Assembly: GCF_006440775.1 (NCBI RefSeq)
Contig: NZ_VFTZ01000005.1
Coordinates: 62,001 to 126,000, forward strand
Direction: 5' to 3'
Length of the DNA stretch: 64,000 nt
DNA from: Mesorhizobium sp. B2-7-2
GTDB lineage: Bacteria > Pseudomonadota > Alphaproteobacteria > Rhizobiales > Rhizobiaceae
In this document: one piece after another, positions 30,397-39,367 of the stretch
Layout of the letters: every line of letters begins with the position of its first letter
How positions within the stretch are numbered: the first letter of the stretch is position 1
Position numbers and translations under genes: made by a program
Notes under the pieces: generated by a model
Told to the model about the DNA's origin: nothing
Database searches by the model: none
Seen by the model: only the letters and a program-made list of their open reading frames with translations

Positions 30397-32214
30397 TCAG
30401 ATAAAAAGATCGACCTTCTGGAACGTCGTCACGTCGACCAGGCCGACGTCCGAGATCCTGAGCTCCGGAATGACCACCAGCGCCAGCAGCGAGTGCTGCA
30501 TATAGGCGTTGTTGAGCGAGCAGCCGACCTTGCGCATCGCCTCGGTCAGTTGATCGGCCTTGGCCGCGACGATCTCGGCGCGTTCGTCGGACATCAGGCC
30601 GGCGATCGGCATCTCGACCAGCGCCAGTTCCTTGCCCTCGGAATAAAGCACGACGCCGCCGCCCACCTCGCTCAGCCGGTTGACGGCCAAGGCCATATCC
30701 TCCTTGTTGGTGCCGACGACGATGATGTGGTGCGCGTCATGCGCCACGCTGGACGCCATTGCGCAGTCTTTCACATAGCCGAAGCCGGAGACGAAGGCAT
30801 TGGTGACGCCGCCCGTGCCGCGATGCCGCTCGACCAGGGCGATCTGGCAGATGTCGTTGCGGCGATCCATGGCGACCAGCCCGTCTTCGACCGGCAGGTC
30901 GGCTTCCAGAGCCCGCGTCGGCGCCTGGTTCTCGATCACGCCGATCACCCGCGCCCGCACCTCGTTGGCGCCTTGCGGCGCGGAAATGTCAAAGTCCTTC
31001 GCCGCGAGCTTCTTGCCGAGCTTGACCGTGTTCTTTGCGGATTGCGGATAGTCGTAGGCCGCAATGTCGATCTCCAGCTTGCCGCCCTTCGCCAGCCGGA
31101 CGCCGCGGGCATAGACCTCGTCGATGGTCATCCGGGCAAGGTCCGAAACGATCAGCAGATCGGCCAGCCGTCCGGGCGCGATGGAGCCGATCTCGCGCTC
31201 CAGCCTGAAATGCTGCGCCGTGTTGAGCGTCGCCATCTGGATCGCCGTCACCGGCTTCAGCCCCTGGCTGATGGCGTGCCGCACCACCCGGTCCATATGA
31301 CCTTCATGCACAAGCGTGCCGGAATGGCTGTCATCGGTGCACAGGATGAAGTTGCGCGGGTCGATGCCGCCTTCGGTCACCGCCTTGATCTGCGCCGCCA
31401 CGTCGTACCAGGCCGAGCCCAGCCTCAACATCGCCTTCATGCCCTGGCGCACGCGCGCGATCGCATCCTCCGCGCGCGTGCCTTCATGGTCGTCGTCCGC
31501 CCCGCCGGCGACGTAGCCGTGAAACGGCAGGCCGAGATCGGGCGACGCATAGTGCCCGCCGACCGTCTTGCCGGCCTTGACCGTCTCGGCGATCTCGCCC
31601 GACATCACCGGATCGTTGGCGACAACGCCGGGGAAATTCATCACCTCGCCAAGCCCGATGATGTTTTCCCAGGTCATGGCCTCGGCAACGTCGGCGACCG
31701 TCAATTCGGCGCCGGCATGCTCCAGCCCCGGCGCCGACGGCACGCAGGACGGCATCTGCACATGCACGTTGATCGGCATCGCGACCGCCTCGTCATGCAT
31801 CAGGCGCACGCCCGGCAGTCCAAGCACATTGGCGATCTCATGCGGATCGATGAACATCGAGGTCGTGCCGTGCGGGATGACGGCGCGGCAGAACTCCGTC
31901 ACCGTCACCATGCCGCTCTCGACATGCATATGCGCGTCGCAAAGGCCGGGCACCAGATAGCGCCCGCCGGCATCGACGACCTTCGTCCGCTGCCCGATGG
32001 CATGGCCGGCGTTCGGCCCGCAATAGGCGAAGCGGCCGGCTGCGATCGCGATATCGGTGCCGGGGATGATCTCGCCCGAATGGACGTTCACCCAGCGACC
32101 GTTGCGGATGACCAGATCGGCCGGCTTCCGGCCCATCGCGACGTCGACCAGATGTGTCGCCACTTCCGTCCACGGCTTTGGCTTGGCGGCGCTAGTCGGC
32201 TTGGCGTTCGTCAT
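30397..32214 (-). CDS. ade: Adenine deaminase
   Basis: 605 residues from the ATG at 32214, chosen over the frame start at 32289 because family homology begins just after it. The amidohydrolase metal motif CDAHMHVESGM lies near residue 95. IPHGTTSMFIDPHEIANV and ILCTDDSHSG are specific to the Ade family, which converts adenine to hypoxanthine with a binuclear metal site. The C-terminal half (GTNKEDMALAVNRL) is also family-typical. It feeds purine salvage; gpt at 41.3 kb could take up the resulting bases but is not linked. Rhizobia often carry paralogs of this enzyme. Confidence 0.9.
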   Translation of the reverse strand: MTNAKPTSAAKPKPWTEVATHLVDVAMGRKPADLVIRNGRWVNVHSGEIIPGTDIAIAAGRFAYCGPNAGHAIGQRTKVVDAGGRYLVPGLCDAHMHVESGMVTVTEFCRAVIPHGTTSMFIDPHEIANVLGLPGVRLMHDEAVAMPINVHVQMPSCVPSAPGLEHAGAELTVADVAEAMTWENIIGLGEVMNFPGVVANDPVMSGEIAETVKAGKTVGGHYASPDLGLPFHGYVAGGADDDHEGTRAEDAIARVRQGMKAMLRLGSAWYDVAAQIKAVTEGGIDPRNFILCTDDSHSGTLVHEGHMDRVVRHAISQGLKPVTAIQMATLNTAQHFRLEREIGSIAPGRLADLLIVSDLARMTIDEVYARGVRLAKGGKLEIDIAAYDYPQSAKNTVKLGKKLAAKDFDISAPQGANEVRARVIGVIENQAPTRALEADLPVEDGLVAMDRRNDICQIALVERHRGTGGVTNAFVSGFGYVKDCAMASSVAHDAHHIIVVGTNKEDMALAVNRLSEVGGGVVLYSEGKELALVEMPIAGLMSDERAEIVAAKADQLTEAMRKVGCSLNNAYMQHSLLALVVIPELRISDVGLVDVTTFQKVDLFI

Positions 32215-32375
32215 GGGCTTTGAGTCCTCTGCGTAGGTCACTTTGGCAAATGTCGGCGTCCGGAGCCAGAGCATCAGGTCGTAAACCACTGTTGCAGAGA
32301 TGCAATTCCGTTTCGCGGCGAATGGGGCTAGTCTGTTTCGAGGAGTCGTTCGAAACCGCCATTTCGGAGCGATCG

Positions 32376-33041
32376 ATGCGTCGACTGACGCTTGCCAGTG
32401 CCGGCTTTCTTGTCCTGCTGTCCGGGTCCGCCCGGGCGGCGGATCTGGGTGCCGATCTGCCGATGACCGCGGCCGGCTTCGACTGGACCGGCTATTACGC
32501 CGGCCTGCAGGCCGGCTATGGCTGGGGCCGCTCCGACATCAGCGGCGACGGTGGCGGTCCGTTTTCGGTCAAGCCCGACATCGACGGCGGTTTCGTCGGC
32601 GGCCATGTCGCGGGGCTCTGGCAATTCGACCAGGCTGTGATCGGCGCCGAGGCCGATCTTAACTACGCCTCGATCGACGGCACCGCCGAGGCCGGCCCGG
32701 CAAACACATTCGGCACCGACATCAAATGGTTCGGATCGATCGATGCCAAAGCCGGTTACTCCATGGATCGCGTGCTGATCTACGGCATCGGCGGCGTCGC
32801 TTTCGCCGGCATTGAGACCTCACAGGCGGCAGGCACGGCCTTTGCCCAAACCCGCACCAGCACCGGCTGGACGCTCGGCGCCGGCGTCGACTATGCCTTG
32901 ACCAACAATGTCGTCGTCGGCGCGCAATACCGCTACTACGATTTCGGCAAGGAGCATTTCGATGCGCCGGACACCTTCGCCGACCGTGACCAGGACGTGA
33001 AGCTGCAGACGCTGGGCGTGAATTTCAGCTATAAATTCTAG
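32376..33041 (+). CDS. Outer-membrane beta-barrel protein (Omp25/RopB-like)
   Basis: 221 residues from the ATG at 32376 (CGGAG upstream). A 21-residue signal peptide ends at SARA-ADLG. Then comes the family signature FDWTGYYAGLQAGYGWG, alternating aromatic strands, and a terminal ...GVNFSYKF with Phe at the C-terminus, as needed for BAM recognition. These small eight-stranded barrels are abundant surface proteins in Brucella and rhizobia. Divergent from the adenine deaminase. Confidence 0.88.
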   Translation: MRRLTLASAGFLVLLSGSARAADLGADLPMTAAGFDWTGYYAGLQAGYGWGRSDISGDGGGPFSVKPDIDGGFVGGHVAGLWQFDQAVIGAEADLNYASIDGTAEAGPANTFGTDIKWFGSIDAKAGYSMDRVLIYGIGGVAFAGIETSQAAGTAFAQTRTSTGWTLGAGVDYALTNNVVVGAQYRYYDFGKEHFDAPDTFADRDQDVKLQTLGVNFSYKF

Positions 33042-33271
33042 GGTTTGCGGCACCGCGACGACGCGCAACACCCCTTCCGCATCTCTTGAAAATTCAGGTG
33101 GCCGGCGCCCGCAGGGGGCGGGGGAATGGGTAGGGGCCTGATGGACGCCGGCCTCGGCGGATCGATCCGCCACGGCGCAAACATTAGCGTTCCCAGGGCA
33201 GGCCGTAATAGCGTGATCGCGCCACTTTCCCACCGCCCTGTCCCGCCTAGCGGACATGCTTGGCTGAACGG

Positions 33272-33499
33272 TCAGGATCGGTCCGAAGCCCTCTTTCCTT
33301 CAGGCATGGCCTCGAGGCACTCCTCCAGCCGCCGCAGCCGGGCCTTTTGCCAGCGCAACGTGTGAGCGACCTCGTGCAGGTTCCATTTGGCCTTCGAATT
33401 GGCGGCCTCGATCAGCCCTCGTTCGAGCCGACCGATCTCGCGGCGCAGCTGCCGCGCCTCCTCCTCCCGCAGTCCCCTGATCCAGCCTGGCCCACGCAT
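33272..33499 (-). CDS. Possible small coiled-coil hypothetical protein
   Basis: 75 residues from an ATG at 33499 with GGTGGA upstream; an ATG at 33523 is an alternative. The product is highly charged with heptad-like Leu/Arg/Glu spacing (REEEARQLRREIGRLERGL) and a Trp-rich middle. No family is recognised. The opposite strand is also open here, so coding status is uncertain; the charged amphipathic composition favours this strand. Stands alone upstream of tRNA-Leu. Confidence 0.4.
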   Translation of the reverse strand: MRGPGWIRGLREEEARQLRREIGRLERGLIEAANSKAKWNLHEVAHTLRWQKARLRRLEECLEAMPEGKRASDRS

Positions 33500-33688
33500 G
33501 GTTCCACCATCAAAGCCGGCCATAGACTCGCACACAAACGCTAATGGGATCGGTTCGGAGAAACTGGCATTTTAAATATCACTAATATTAAATCTGCGCC
33601 TGAGAACGGGCAGGACGGCGGCACAAAGTCCAGCCGATCCGAAACATGGCTTGACGGCTCATATCAGGCATCTGAAAAGGGCACGCCT

Positions 33689-33774
33689 GCGGACGTGGCG
33701 GAATTGGTAGACGCAAGGGACTTAAAATCCCTCGATCTCTGATCGTACGGGTTCGATTCCCGTCGTCCGCACCA
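33689..33774 (+). tRNA. tRNA-Leu (anticodon TAA)
   Basis: Type II tRNA with a long variable arm. The acceptor stem is GCGGACG/CGTCCGC with discriminator A and encoded CCA. The anticodon loop CTTAAAA gives anticodon TAA, the variable arm is TCGATCTCTGATCGTA, and the T arm is GGGTTCGATTCCC. 86 nt. A TTGACG at 33651 may be the -35 element, but the -10 is weak. Confidence 0.95.
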
Positions 33775-33792
33775 CCCTTCGCTCTTCGACGA

Positions 33793-33887
33793 GTCCTCCG
33801 AAGCCCTGGCGTAGGAGGAGCTTCGGGTGGCAGACCAAGCGAGCTGGTTAGAGAAAGGACTGTCCTCCGAAGCCCTGGCGTAGGAGG
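33793..33887 (+). repeat. 26-bp direct repeat pair after tRNA-Leu
   Basis: GTCCTCCGAAGCCCTGGCGT followed by AGGAGG occurs at 33793-33818 and again at 33862-33887, 69 bp apart. Each copy is also a hairpin, with CCTCC pairing to GGAGG. No copy of the tRNA 3' end was found downstream, so these are repeats rather than proven attachment sites. Confidence 0.6.
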
Positions 33888-33973
33888 CACGGCCGGCTGA
33901 GGTTTTCACTGTTAAGCGCACTGGCCTCAGCTCCACCAGCAGCTGCAGGAAGCCTATCCTGTCGATAAATACA

Positions 33974-34002
33974 TTGACAAAAGATGGTAGATTGTATACA
34001 TA
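33974..34002 (+). promoter_or_regulatory. AT-rich promoter of the mobile mystery A/B operon
   Basis: TTGACA at 33974-33979 and TACATA at 33997-34002 with 17-nt spacing (alternatively TATACA at 33995 with 15). The surrounding DNA (33955-34045) is much richer in A/T than its neighbours. It lies 45 nt before the first gene of the pair. Confidence 0.5.
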
Positions 34003-34045
34003 AAGATTGACATCATTGCCGATATCGTCAACACATGAGCTTACA

Positions 34046-34504
34046 ATGAGTGTGAAACGCGCTGTACGCGAACAATATCAGGCCATTGTCGATTTTTCCC
34101 ACGGCAGCAATATCGAAACGCCTGCCGAAGGCTGGATTCGAACGGTACGCAAGGCCCTTGGCATGTCTGGCGCCCAGCTTGCCAAACGGATGGGCGTTAC
34201 GCGAGCCCGCATCGCTCAGGCCGAGAAAGCCGAACTCGAAGGCGGCGTGACGTTGAAATCTATGCAGGCGACCGCTGAGGCCATGGGCTGCAAGTTCGTC
34301 TATGCCTTCGAGCCGCCCGTCGCGGTCGATAATATAATCAAGGCCCAGGCCCGGAAAAAGGCAGAGGCTATCGTCACTGCTGCCGGCAAGCACATGGCGC
34401 TTGAGAACCAGGCTGTTTCGGACAGTGGCACTAAGCATGAGATCGCTCGCATAATGAACGAGCTGATCTATGAAATGCCTCCAGACTTTTGGGAGGACAA
34501 GTGA
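34046..34504 (+). CDS. Mobile mystery protein A (XRE-family HTH regulator/antitoxin-like)
   Basis: 152 residues from the ATG at 34046. A helix-turn-helix of XRE type lies at about residues 42-75 (SGAQLAKRMGVTRARIAQAE), followed by LKSMQATAEAMGCKFVYAF, typical of the mobile mystery protein A family. The family is found paired with mobile mystery protein B on mobile DNA and probably acts as its repressor and antidote. Its stop codon overlaps the start of B in GTGA. Codon usage and the flanking DNA are less GC-rich than the host background, which suggests transfer. Confidence 0.85.
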   Translation: MSVKRAVREQYQAIVDFSHGSNIETPAEGWIRTVRKALGMSGAQLAKRMGVTRARIAQAEKAELEGGVTLKSMQATAEAMGCKFVYAFEPPVAVDNIIKAQARKKAEAIVTAAGKHMALENQAVSDSGTKHEIARIMNELIYEMPPDFWEDK

Positions 34505-35111
34505 CGATCAAGCTGGAATATCCTGAAGGCGCAACGCCCCTCGATCCCAACGAGATCGGCGGGCTGCGGCACAAACATGTCACCACGCAAGGTCAACTTG
34601 ATGAGCTTGAACAGGCCAACATTATCACAGGATTTCGCTGGCTCGCGCGTACGCGGCGCAATGACATCCTCACCGACGATTTTGCGGTAGAGCTTCATCG
34701 ACGCTTGTTTGGCGATGTGTGGGATTGGGCAGGCAGCTTTCGAAAGACGGGAAAAAACATCGGTGTCGACCCGGTGCAGATCGGCGTTCAATTGCGCGGT
34801 CTGATGGATGACGCCCAATATTGGGCGGATCACAAAACCTACCCGCCAATCGAAGCCGCCGTGCGCCTGCATCACCGGATGGTATTCATTCACCCGATCC
34901 AAATGGCAACGGCCGCCACGCGCGCATTATGGCGGATGTCGTTCTCGACAAAATCTACGGAACCGCCCCTATCGACTGGACTGCAGGCTCAGATCTTCAA
35001 AAAATGAACGAAAGACGTGTTGCATACATCGCGGCGCTGAAAGCGGCGGACGCTCACGATAGCGGCCCGTTGTTCGCCTTTGTTGGTCTGGCCCCAGTTG
35101 CCGCACAATAA
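34501..35111 (+). pseudogene. Mobile mystery protein B (Fic-domain protein), frameshifted in the Fic motif
   Basis: The GTG start at 34501 has GGAGG at 34492-34496 and overlaps the end of gene A. The first frame runs through LFGDVWDWAGSFRKTG to FIHPIQMATA and then loses homology. Shifting frame at about 34897-34900 restores PNGNGRHARIMADVVLD and a normal C-terminus ending at 35111. One missing base in ATTCC-like sequence would turn HPIPNGNGR into the present reading. The Fic motif (HPFxxGNGR) transfers AMP or other groups, so as read the toxin is inactive. A sequencing error at this base cannot be excluded. Confidence 0.8.
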
Positions 35112-35171
35112 CCGCCGTCGGAAAGACAACCACTTTTGTTGTCCTATGGCGTAACCAGCGCCCTCGTTTTC

Positions 35172-35750
35172 TCAACCCCTCATCGGATTGAGCTTCAGGT
35201 GCTGGATCAAGATGATCGTCTTGGCGTCGACGATGCGGCCGTCGGCGATGCCGGCCAGCGCCTCGTCCAAGGGCATTTCCAGAACCTCGATGTCCTCGCC
35301 CTCCTCTGGCGCGCCGCCGCCGTCGGAAATGCGGTCGGCCGGCGAATAGCGCGCGGTGAAGAACCAGAGCCGTTCCGTCACGCTGCCCGGGCTCATGAAC
35401 GGCGAAAACAGCCGCTCGACATCCTTCAGGTGATAACCCAGTTCCTCTTCCGCTTCCTTGCGAATGGCGGTTTCGGGATCGTTCTCGTCGAGCAAGCCGG
35501 CGCAGGCCTCGATCAGCGGCTCGTGGTGGCCTACGGCGTAAGCCGGGAAGCGGAATTGACGCACCAAGAGGACGGTCGAGCGCTGCGGATCGAAGGGCAG
35601 GATCACCGCGCCGTCGCCGCGGTCGTAGGTCTGGCGGATCTGCGTCTCCCATCGCCCGTCGCGGCGGCGATAGTCGAGCACCGTCTTCTTCAGCACCGCC
35701 CAGTCGTCCGAAAGGACCTCCTGCGAACGGATGCGAATGCGATCTTCCAT
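35172..35750 (-). CDS. nudK: NudK-like GDP-mannose/nucleoside-diphosphate-sugar pyrophosphatase
   Basis: 192 residues from the ATG at 35750, with GGAGG 5 nt upstream; the longer frame to 35843 lacks a site. The Nudix box is the short NudK form, AGLLDENDPETAIRKEAEEELGY (given here as seen around residues 85-107), with the metal-binding EAEEE. The preceding VLLVRQFRFPAY is shared with ADP-ribose/GDP-mannose hydrolases. It likely cleaves GDP-mannose or related compounds to a sugar phosphate and GMP. Single gene. Confidence 0.82.
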   Translation of the reverse strand: MEDRIRIRSQEVLSDDWAVLKKTVLDYRRRDGRWETQIRQTYDRGDGAVILPFDPQRSTVLLVRQFRFPAYAVGHHEPLIEACAGLLDENDPETAIRKEAEEELGYHLKDVERLFSPFMSPGSVTERLWFFTARYSPADRISDGGGAPEEGEDIEVLEMPLDEALAGIADGRIVDAKTIILIQHLKLNPMRG

Positions 35751-35937
35751 GACAACCTCCGTATTGGTCGCAAAGGCGTAGCGGTGAAAGGTGTCGCAGG
35801 CAATCCAGGAAACCGACTGGCCTGAAATCCGACTGGCCTCCAAACCGATTGGTCCAGCGGGAGTCTCACCGGCTCGTGTCTGGCGCGCCGCGCCGCGACT
35901 GCCTAGATAGCGGTATCTCTCCAGGAGCCCGTTTCAC

Positions 35938-37041
35938 ATGACGTCATCGCTTTTCCAGCCGATCACCCTCGGCGGCCTCACCTTCCCCAACCGCATCGCG
36001 GTTGCCCCCATGTGCCAGTATTCGGCCGACGACGGTTCGGCCAGCGACTGGCATCTCCATCATTGGATGAACCTGGCAATGTCGGGCGCCGGCATGGTGA
36101 CCGTCGAGATGACCGATGTCGAGCGGCGCGGGCGCATCTCGCATGGCTGCCTCGGCCTCTATTCGGACGACAACGAGGCGGCCGCGAAGCGCACGCTCGA
36201 CGCCGCCAGGCGCGTCGCCGCGCCCGCCACGAAGTTCGGTGTCCAGCTTGCCCATGCCGGCCGCAAGGCCTCCAACCGCAAACCCTGGGAAGGCGGCGGT
36301 CCGCTGCAGCCGGGCGAAGATCCCTGGCAGACGGTTTCGGCCTCGGCCATCGCTTACGACACCGGCTGGAACGTGCCGCATGCGTTGGAGGAGGACGAAA
36401 TCCTGGGGCTCATTGCGCGCTTTGCGCAGGCGGCTGTGCGCGCCGAACGCGCCGGCTTCGACTTTGCCGAACTGCACGCCGCGCATGGCTATCTGATCTT
36501 CCAGTTCCTCTCGCCGCTCTCCAATCAGCGTACCGACCGTTGGGGCGGGTCGCTGGAAAACCGCATGCGCTTCGCTCTCGAAATCGCCAGGGCGGTGAGA
36601 AAGGCCGCCCCATCCATGATGCTGGGCGCGCGCCTTTCGGTGAAGGAATGGGTCGAAGGCGGTTTCGACGTCGAGGACGCGATCGAGGTGGCCAAGGCGC
36701 TGAAGGCCGAGGGCATTGCCTATATCTGCTGCTCCAGCGGCGGCAATTCGCCCCTGCAGCAGGTGCCGCCCGGCCCCGGCTACCAGGTGCATCTGGCCGA
36801 AGCCGTGCGCAACGGCGCCGGCATTCCGACGCGCGCCGTGGGGCTGATCGACGATCCGAGCCAGGCCGAGGCAATCGTCGCCGACGGCCGTGCCGACATG
36901 GTGGCGTTGGCGCGCGCATTCCTCGCCGACCCGCGCTGGGGCTGGCGAGCGGCCGCCGCCTTCGGCGAGGAAATCCATCCGGCGCCGCAGCTGGCACGTT
37001 CGGTGACGACGATGCGGCATTGGATGAAGGCCGCCGGCTAA
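35938..37041 (+). CDS. NADH:flavin oxidoreductase, Old Yellow Enzyme family (YqjM/NamA type)
   Basis: 367 residues. A TIM barrel with FMN: PNRIAVAPMCQYSADDG near residue 18 contains the YqjM-specific Cys and Tyr, VQLAHAGRKAS (about 102) holds the active His region, and LIFQFLSPLSNQRTDRWGGS (about 185) is the family signature. It reduces activated C=C bonds of enones and nitro compounds with NADPH. The ATG is preceded by a CAGGAG site. Single gene with a RIME-like repeat touching its stop codon. Confidence 0.9.
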   Translation: MTSSLFQPITLGGLTFPNRIAVAPMCQYSADDGSASDWHLHHWMNLAMSGAGMVTVEMTDVERRGRISHGCLGLYSDDNEAAAKRTLDAARRVAAPATKFGVQLAHAGRKASNRKPWEGGGPLQPGEDPWQTVSASAIAYDTGWNVPHALEEDEILGLIARFAQAAVRAERAGFDFAELHAAHGYLIFQFLSPLSNQRTDRWGGSLENRMRFALEIARAVRKAAPSMMLGARLSVKEWVEGGFDVEDAIEVAKALKAEGIAYICCSSGGNSPLQQVPPGPGYQVHLAEAVRNGAGIPTRAVGLIDDPSQAEAIVADGRADMVALARAFLADPRWGWRAAAAFGEEIHPAPQLARSVTTMRHWMKAAG

Positions 37042-37120
37042 AGCAGTTCCAGGGAAAGTGTGACACGGTCAGGCCGGCGGCTTCGCCGTGGCCTTCCGTC
37101 CGCAATTGCGTCGAAACAGA
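37041..37120. repeat. RIME-like element with an inserted GC hairpin
   Basis: AAGCAGTTCCAGGGAAAGTGTGACACGG and CCTTCCGTCCGCAATTGCGT frame a GC-rich stem (AGGCCGGCGGCTTCGCCGTGGCC). The plan is that of the 9042 element with a different centre. Confidence 0.5.
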
Positions 37121-37205
37121 ACCGGAATCGGCACAGTCCTGAGACGTTTGGGCGCAGGATCATCGCCACAACTGCAACCAATTTGGCCGCTTTACGTTGG
37201 CGGCC

Positions 37206-37484
37206 ATGATGGACAACAAACCCTTTGAAAAACCGGTGGTGGTCGAGCTCGGCCACGTCGGCAAATACCGCCAGATAAGCAGCACCCGCGAGGCCGCCGA
37301 GTGCCTGATGACCGTTTGGCCGCTCAATCGCGGCGATCGCCATCGTTATGCTCTCGACACTTGCCTCAAAGCGCTGGAAGGTTATCGTTCGACAGCGGAC
37401 GCGCGTCGCGCCCTTGTCGAGGCGGCCAGGGAATCGGAAGTTCTGGTTCCCGAAGACAGGCTGCCCGACGGAAAGCTGCACTGA
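37206..37484 (+). CDS. DUF982 family protein
   Basis: 92 residues (ATG at 37206 or 37209; a TTG at 37197 is also open). VVVELGHVGKYRQISSTREAAECLM and RYALDTCLKALEGY (in part) are the DUF982 signature; the family is small and almost confined to Rhizobiales, often in many copies. Function unknown. It is followed after 25 nt by the DUF2188 gene and probably shares its transcript. Confidence 0.82.
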   Translation: MMDNKPFEKPVVVELGHVGKYRQISSTREAAECLMTVWPLNRGDRHRYALDTCLKALEGYRSTADARRALVEAARESEVLVPEDRLPDGKLH

Positions 37485-37509
37485 GCATGCTTCTTAACCG
37501 GAGGATTCC

Positions 37510-37749
37510 ATGGCGAAGCTGACTTACAAGATCGTCGAGCATGATGGCGGCTGGGCCTACAAGGTCGGCTCGACATTTTCCGAGACTTTCCGCACGCACC
37601 AGGAAGCGCTGCGCGCCGCCGAGATCGCCTCGTCCGAGCAACAGGTTGCCGGTACCACCGACGGCATCCAATATGAGGACGCCGAAGGCACGTGGCACGA
37701 CGAACTCGCCGACGGCCGCGACCGCCCGCAAACCGAAGTCTCCGACTAA
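37510..37749 (+). CDS. DUF2188-like small protein
   Basis: 79 residues with GGAGG 5 nt before the ATG at 37510. It begins MAKLTYKIVEHDGGWAYKVG and has the FRTHQEALRAAEIA helix of DUF2188, a short alpha+beta family of unknown function. The tail is acidic and probably disordered. Cotranscription with the DUF982 gene is likely. Confidence 0.78.
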   Translation: MAKLTYKIVEHDGGWAYKVGSTFSETFRTHQEALRAAEIASSEQQVAGTTDGIQYEDAEGTWHDELADGRDRPQTEVSD

Positions 37750-37819
37750 GCGGGTTGCAACCGCCCCGCGACCGGCGAAGCCGGAAGGCCTCACACCGGC
37801 CGCCGGTGGCTATGCGGCG

Positions 37820-38092
37820 CTACTTACCGCAGTAATGATCGTTGACGTTCTGTTGCGAGTTGGCATCCGGACCGGGTGTGTTGTGGGCGCACGGCCCCAT
37901 GCCACCGGTTTGGCCATAGGTGGCCAGCCCGGAGCCGCCATTGATGCTGCCTGTGGTATAGGGATCTACCTGCTGGCTCGTGTCGGGACGATGATCGCGG
38001 TGCCACCACCACCAGTCATCGGACGACTGCGCCATGGCTGCGCCACCCATGGCCAGCACCAGCGCCGAAGCTGCAATGAGTCTTGTAATCAT
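37820..38092 (-). CDS. Small exported hypothetical protein
   Basis: 90 residues from the ATG at 38092, with GGAG 6 nt upstream. The signal peptide ITRLIAASALVLAMGGAAMA ends before QSSDD. The mature part is about 68 residues, polar, with the Trp run DDWWWWHRDHR, the GSINGG motif seen in many rhizobial small exported proteins, and two Cys that may pair. No enzyme motif. Function unknown. Confidence 0.65.
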   Translation of the reverse strand: MITRLIAASALVLAMGGAAMAQSSDDWWWWHRDHRPDTSQQVDPYTTGSINGGSGLATYGQTGGMGPCAHNTPGPDANSQQNVNDHYCGK

Positions 38093-38268
38093 TGGATTCT
38101 CCATTCTCTTGATCGCCAGAAAATCGGGCACCAAGGCCCTGGCGACACCATCGAAACCCTGGGTTGGGTGCGAAGGTTCCGCTGGAAATTCCGGGTGGGA
38201 CAGAATGTCCGACACATTTGCGTGACGCCGCGTGAAGAGCCGCGAGCCCCCGCCAACGTCAATTGCGG

Positions 38269-39237
38269 TCAATGCGCGAAAGCGCGCGCGGCGATACGCT
38301 GGACGAAGGCGACGACCCGTTCAGGATCCGAAAATTGCGGCATGTGGCCCAAGCCTTCGATCCGCTCAAAGTCGAGGCCCTCGATCTTGTCCAGCATCGG
38401 TTCGCCGTGCACGGCCTCGGCGATCACCCGGTCGCCGGTGCCGAACAGAATGCCTGCCGGCATCGCTATTTCGCGGTAAGACCGTTCGATTTCGCCAAGA
38501 TCCCGTTCCACGGCCACGACATCGGTGGACGTGGCGAAATAGTGGGACGGACGCAGCCCAAGCCATCCGCCGCCGCCGATCATGTAGTCTGCCGGAACCG
38601 CTTGCGGCGCGAAAATGAACCGCAGCGTCGGCTGCGCGTAACGGAGGCTGAGCGGTATCGCCACCGTGTGGGCCAGGACGCGGCGCAGCAGCCGTGACGG
38701 AACATAGAGCAGGTCAAATCCCTGACGCCCCCTCGCTTCCTGATGCGTCAGGGGCGAGAGCAGCGCAATGCCGGAAATCGCTGTCGGATGCCCGATCGCC
38801 AGCGCAAGCGCGATGGCCCCGCCGAGCGAATGGCCGACGACCAAAGGCCGTTCCAGGCGCAGTTCCTCGATGAAGCGCCGCACGATGTCAGCCTGCTCGG
38901 GCAGCCGGCCGGTGGCCCCGCTTGCCCGAACTGAATAGCCCGAGCCCGGCCGGTCGAGGGCGATCAGCCGGTAGCCAGAACCGAAGCGGCCGAACAGCGT
39001 CTGGCGGAAGTGGTGGAGTTGAGCGCCCAGCCCGTGCACAAACACGATCGGCCTGCCGTCGCCCTCTTCCACATAGTGGATGCGGTTGCCGTCGATCTCG
39101 ACGAATTTGCCGCAAGCCGGCACCAGTCTTTCGGCCTTTGCCGCAATCCGCCAGGTCGCAACCGTCACGGCGAACACGGCAAGCGCCGCCGCGACGAGCA
39201 AGCCGGCGAGCAACCACAAGACAAACGACATCAGCAT
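38269..39237 (-). CDS. Membrane-anchored alpha/beta hydrolase
   Basis: 322 residues from the ATG at 39237 (GGGG 7 nt upstream). An N-terminal membrane segment (residues about 3-28) is followed by a hydrolase domain. Oxyanion region VFVHGLGAQLHH, nucleophile elbow VVGHSLGGA (Ser about 147), acid region GTGDRV and His in IEGLGHMPQFSDP are all present, so the triad is complete. It resembles haloalkane-dehalogenase/epoxide-hydrolase-like esterases. Substrate unknown. Confidence 0.8.
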   Translation of the reverse strand: MLMSFVLWLLAGLLVAAALAVFAVTVATWRIAAKAERLVPACGKFVEIDGNRIHYVEEGDGRPIVFVHGLGAQLHHFRQTLFGRFGSGYRLIALDRPGSGYSVRASGATGRLPEQADIVRRFIEELRLERPLVVGHSLGGAIALALAIGHPTAISGIALLSPLTHQEARGRQGFDLLYVPSRLLRRVLAHTVAIPLSLRYAQPTLRFIFAPQAVPADYMIGGGGWLGLRPSHYFATSTDVVAVERDLGEIERSYREIAMPAGILFGTGDRVIAEAVHGEPMLDKIEGLDFERIEGLGHMPQFSDPERVVAFVQRIAARAFAH

Positions 39238-39367
39238 GTTTTCACCCCAAGCCGACTGACCGCACCATATCCGCAACGGTCGCCGCCACAAGCACGGATC
39301 CGGCTTTCGCATTGCGGCCGGCCGCGGGCCGCGTTATCTCAGGCGACCTTTGCTGCCGGAGCCCGCC

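Noticed and set aside
30493..32223. Long plus-strand frame opposite the adenine deaminase gene
   Set aside because: Antisense shadow; no motif and no ribosome site.
33588..33936. Minus-strand frames covering tRNA-Leu and the direct repeats
   Set aside because: They translate the tRNA and repeat DNA and have no ribosome sites or protein-like composition.
33689..35171. tRNA-Leu as integration site of an element bounded by a tRNA 3'-end duplication
   Set aside because: No second copy of the tRNA 3' end was found downstream of the mobile mystery genes, so att sites cannot be named.
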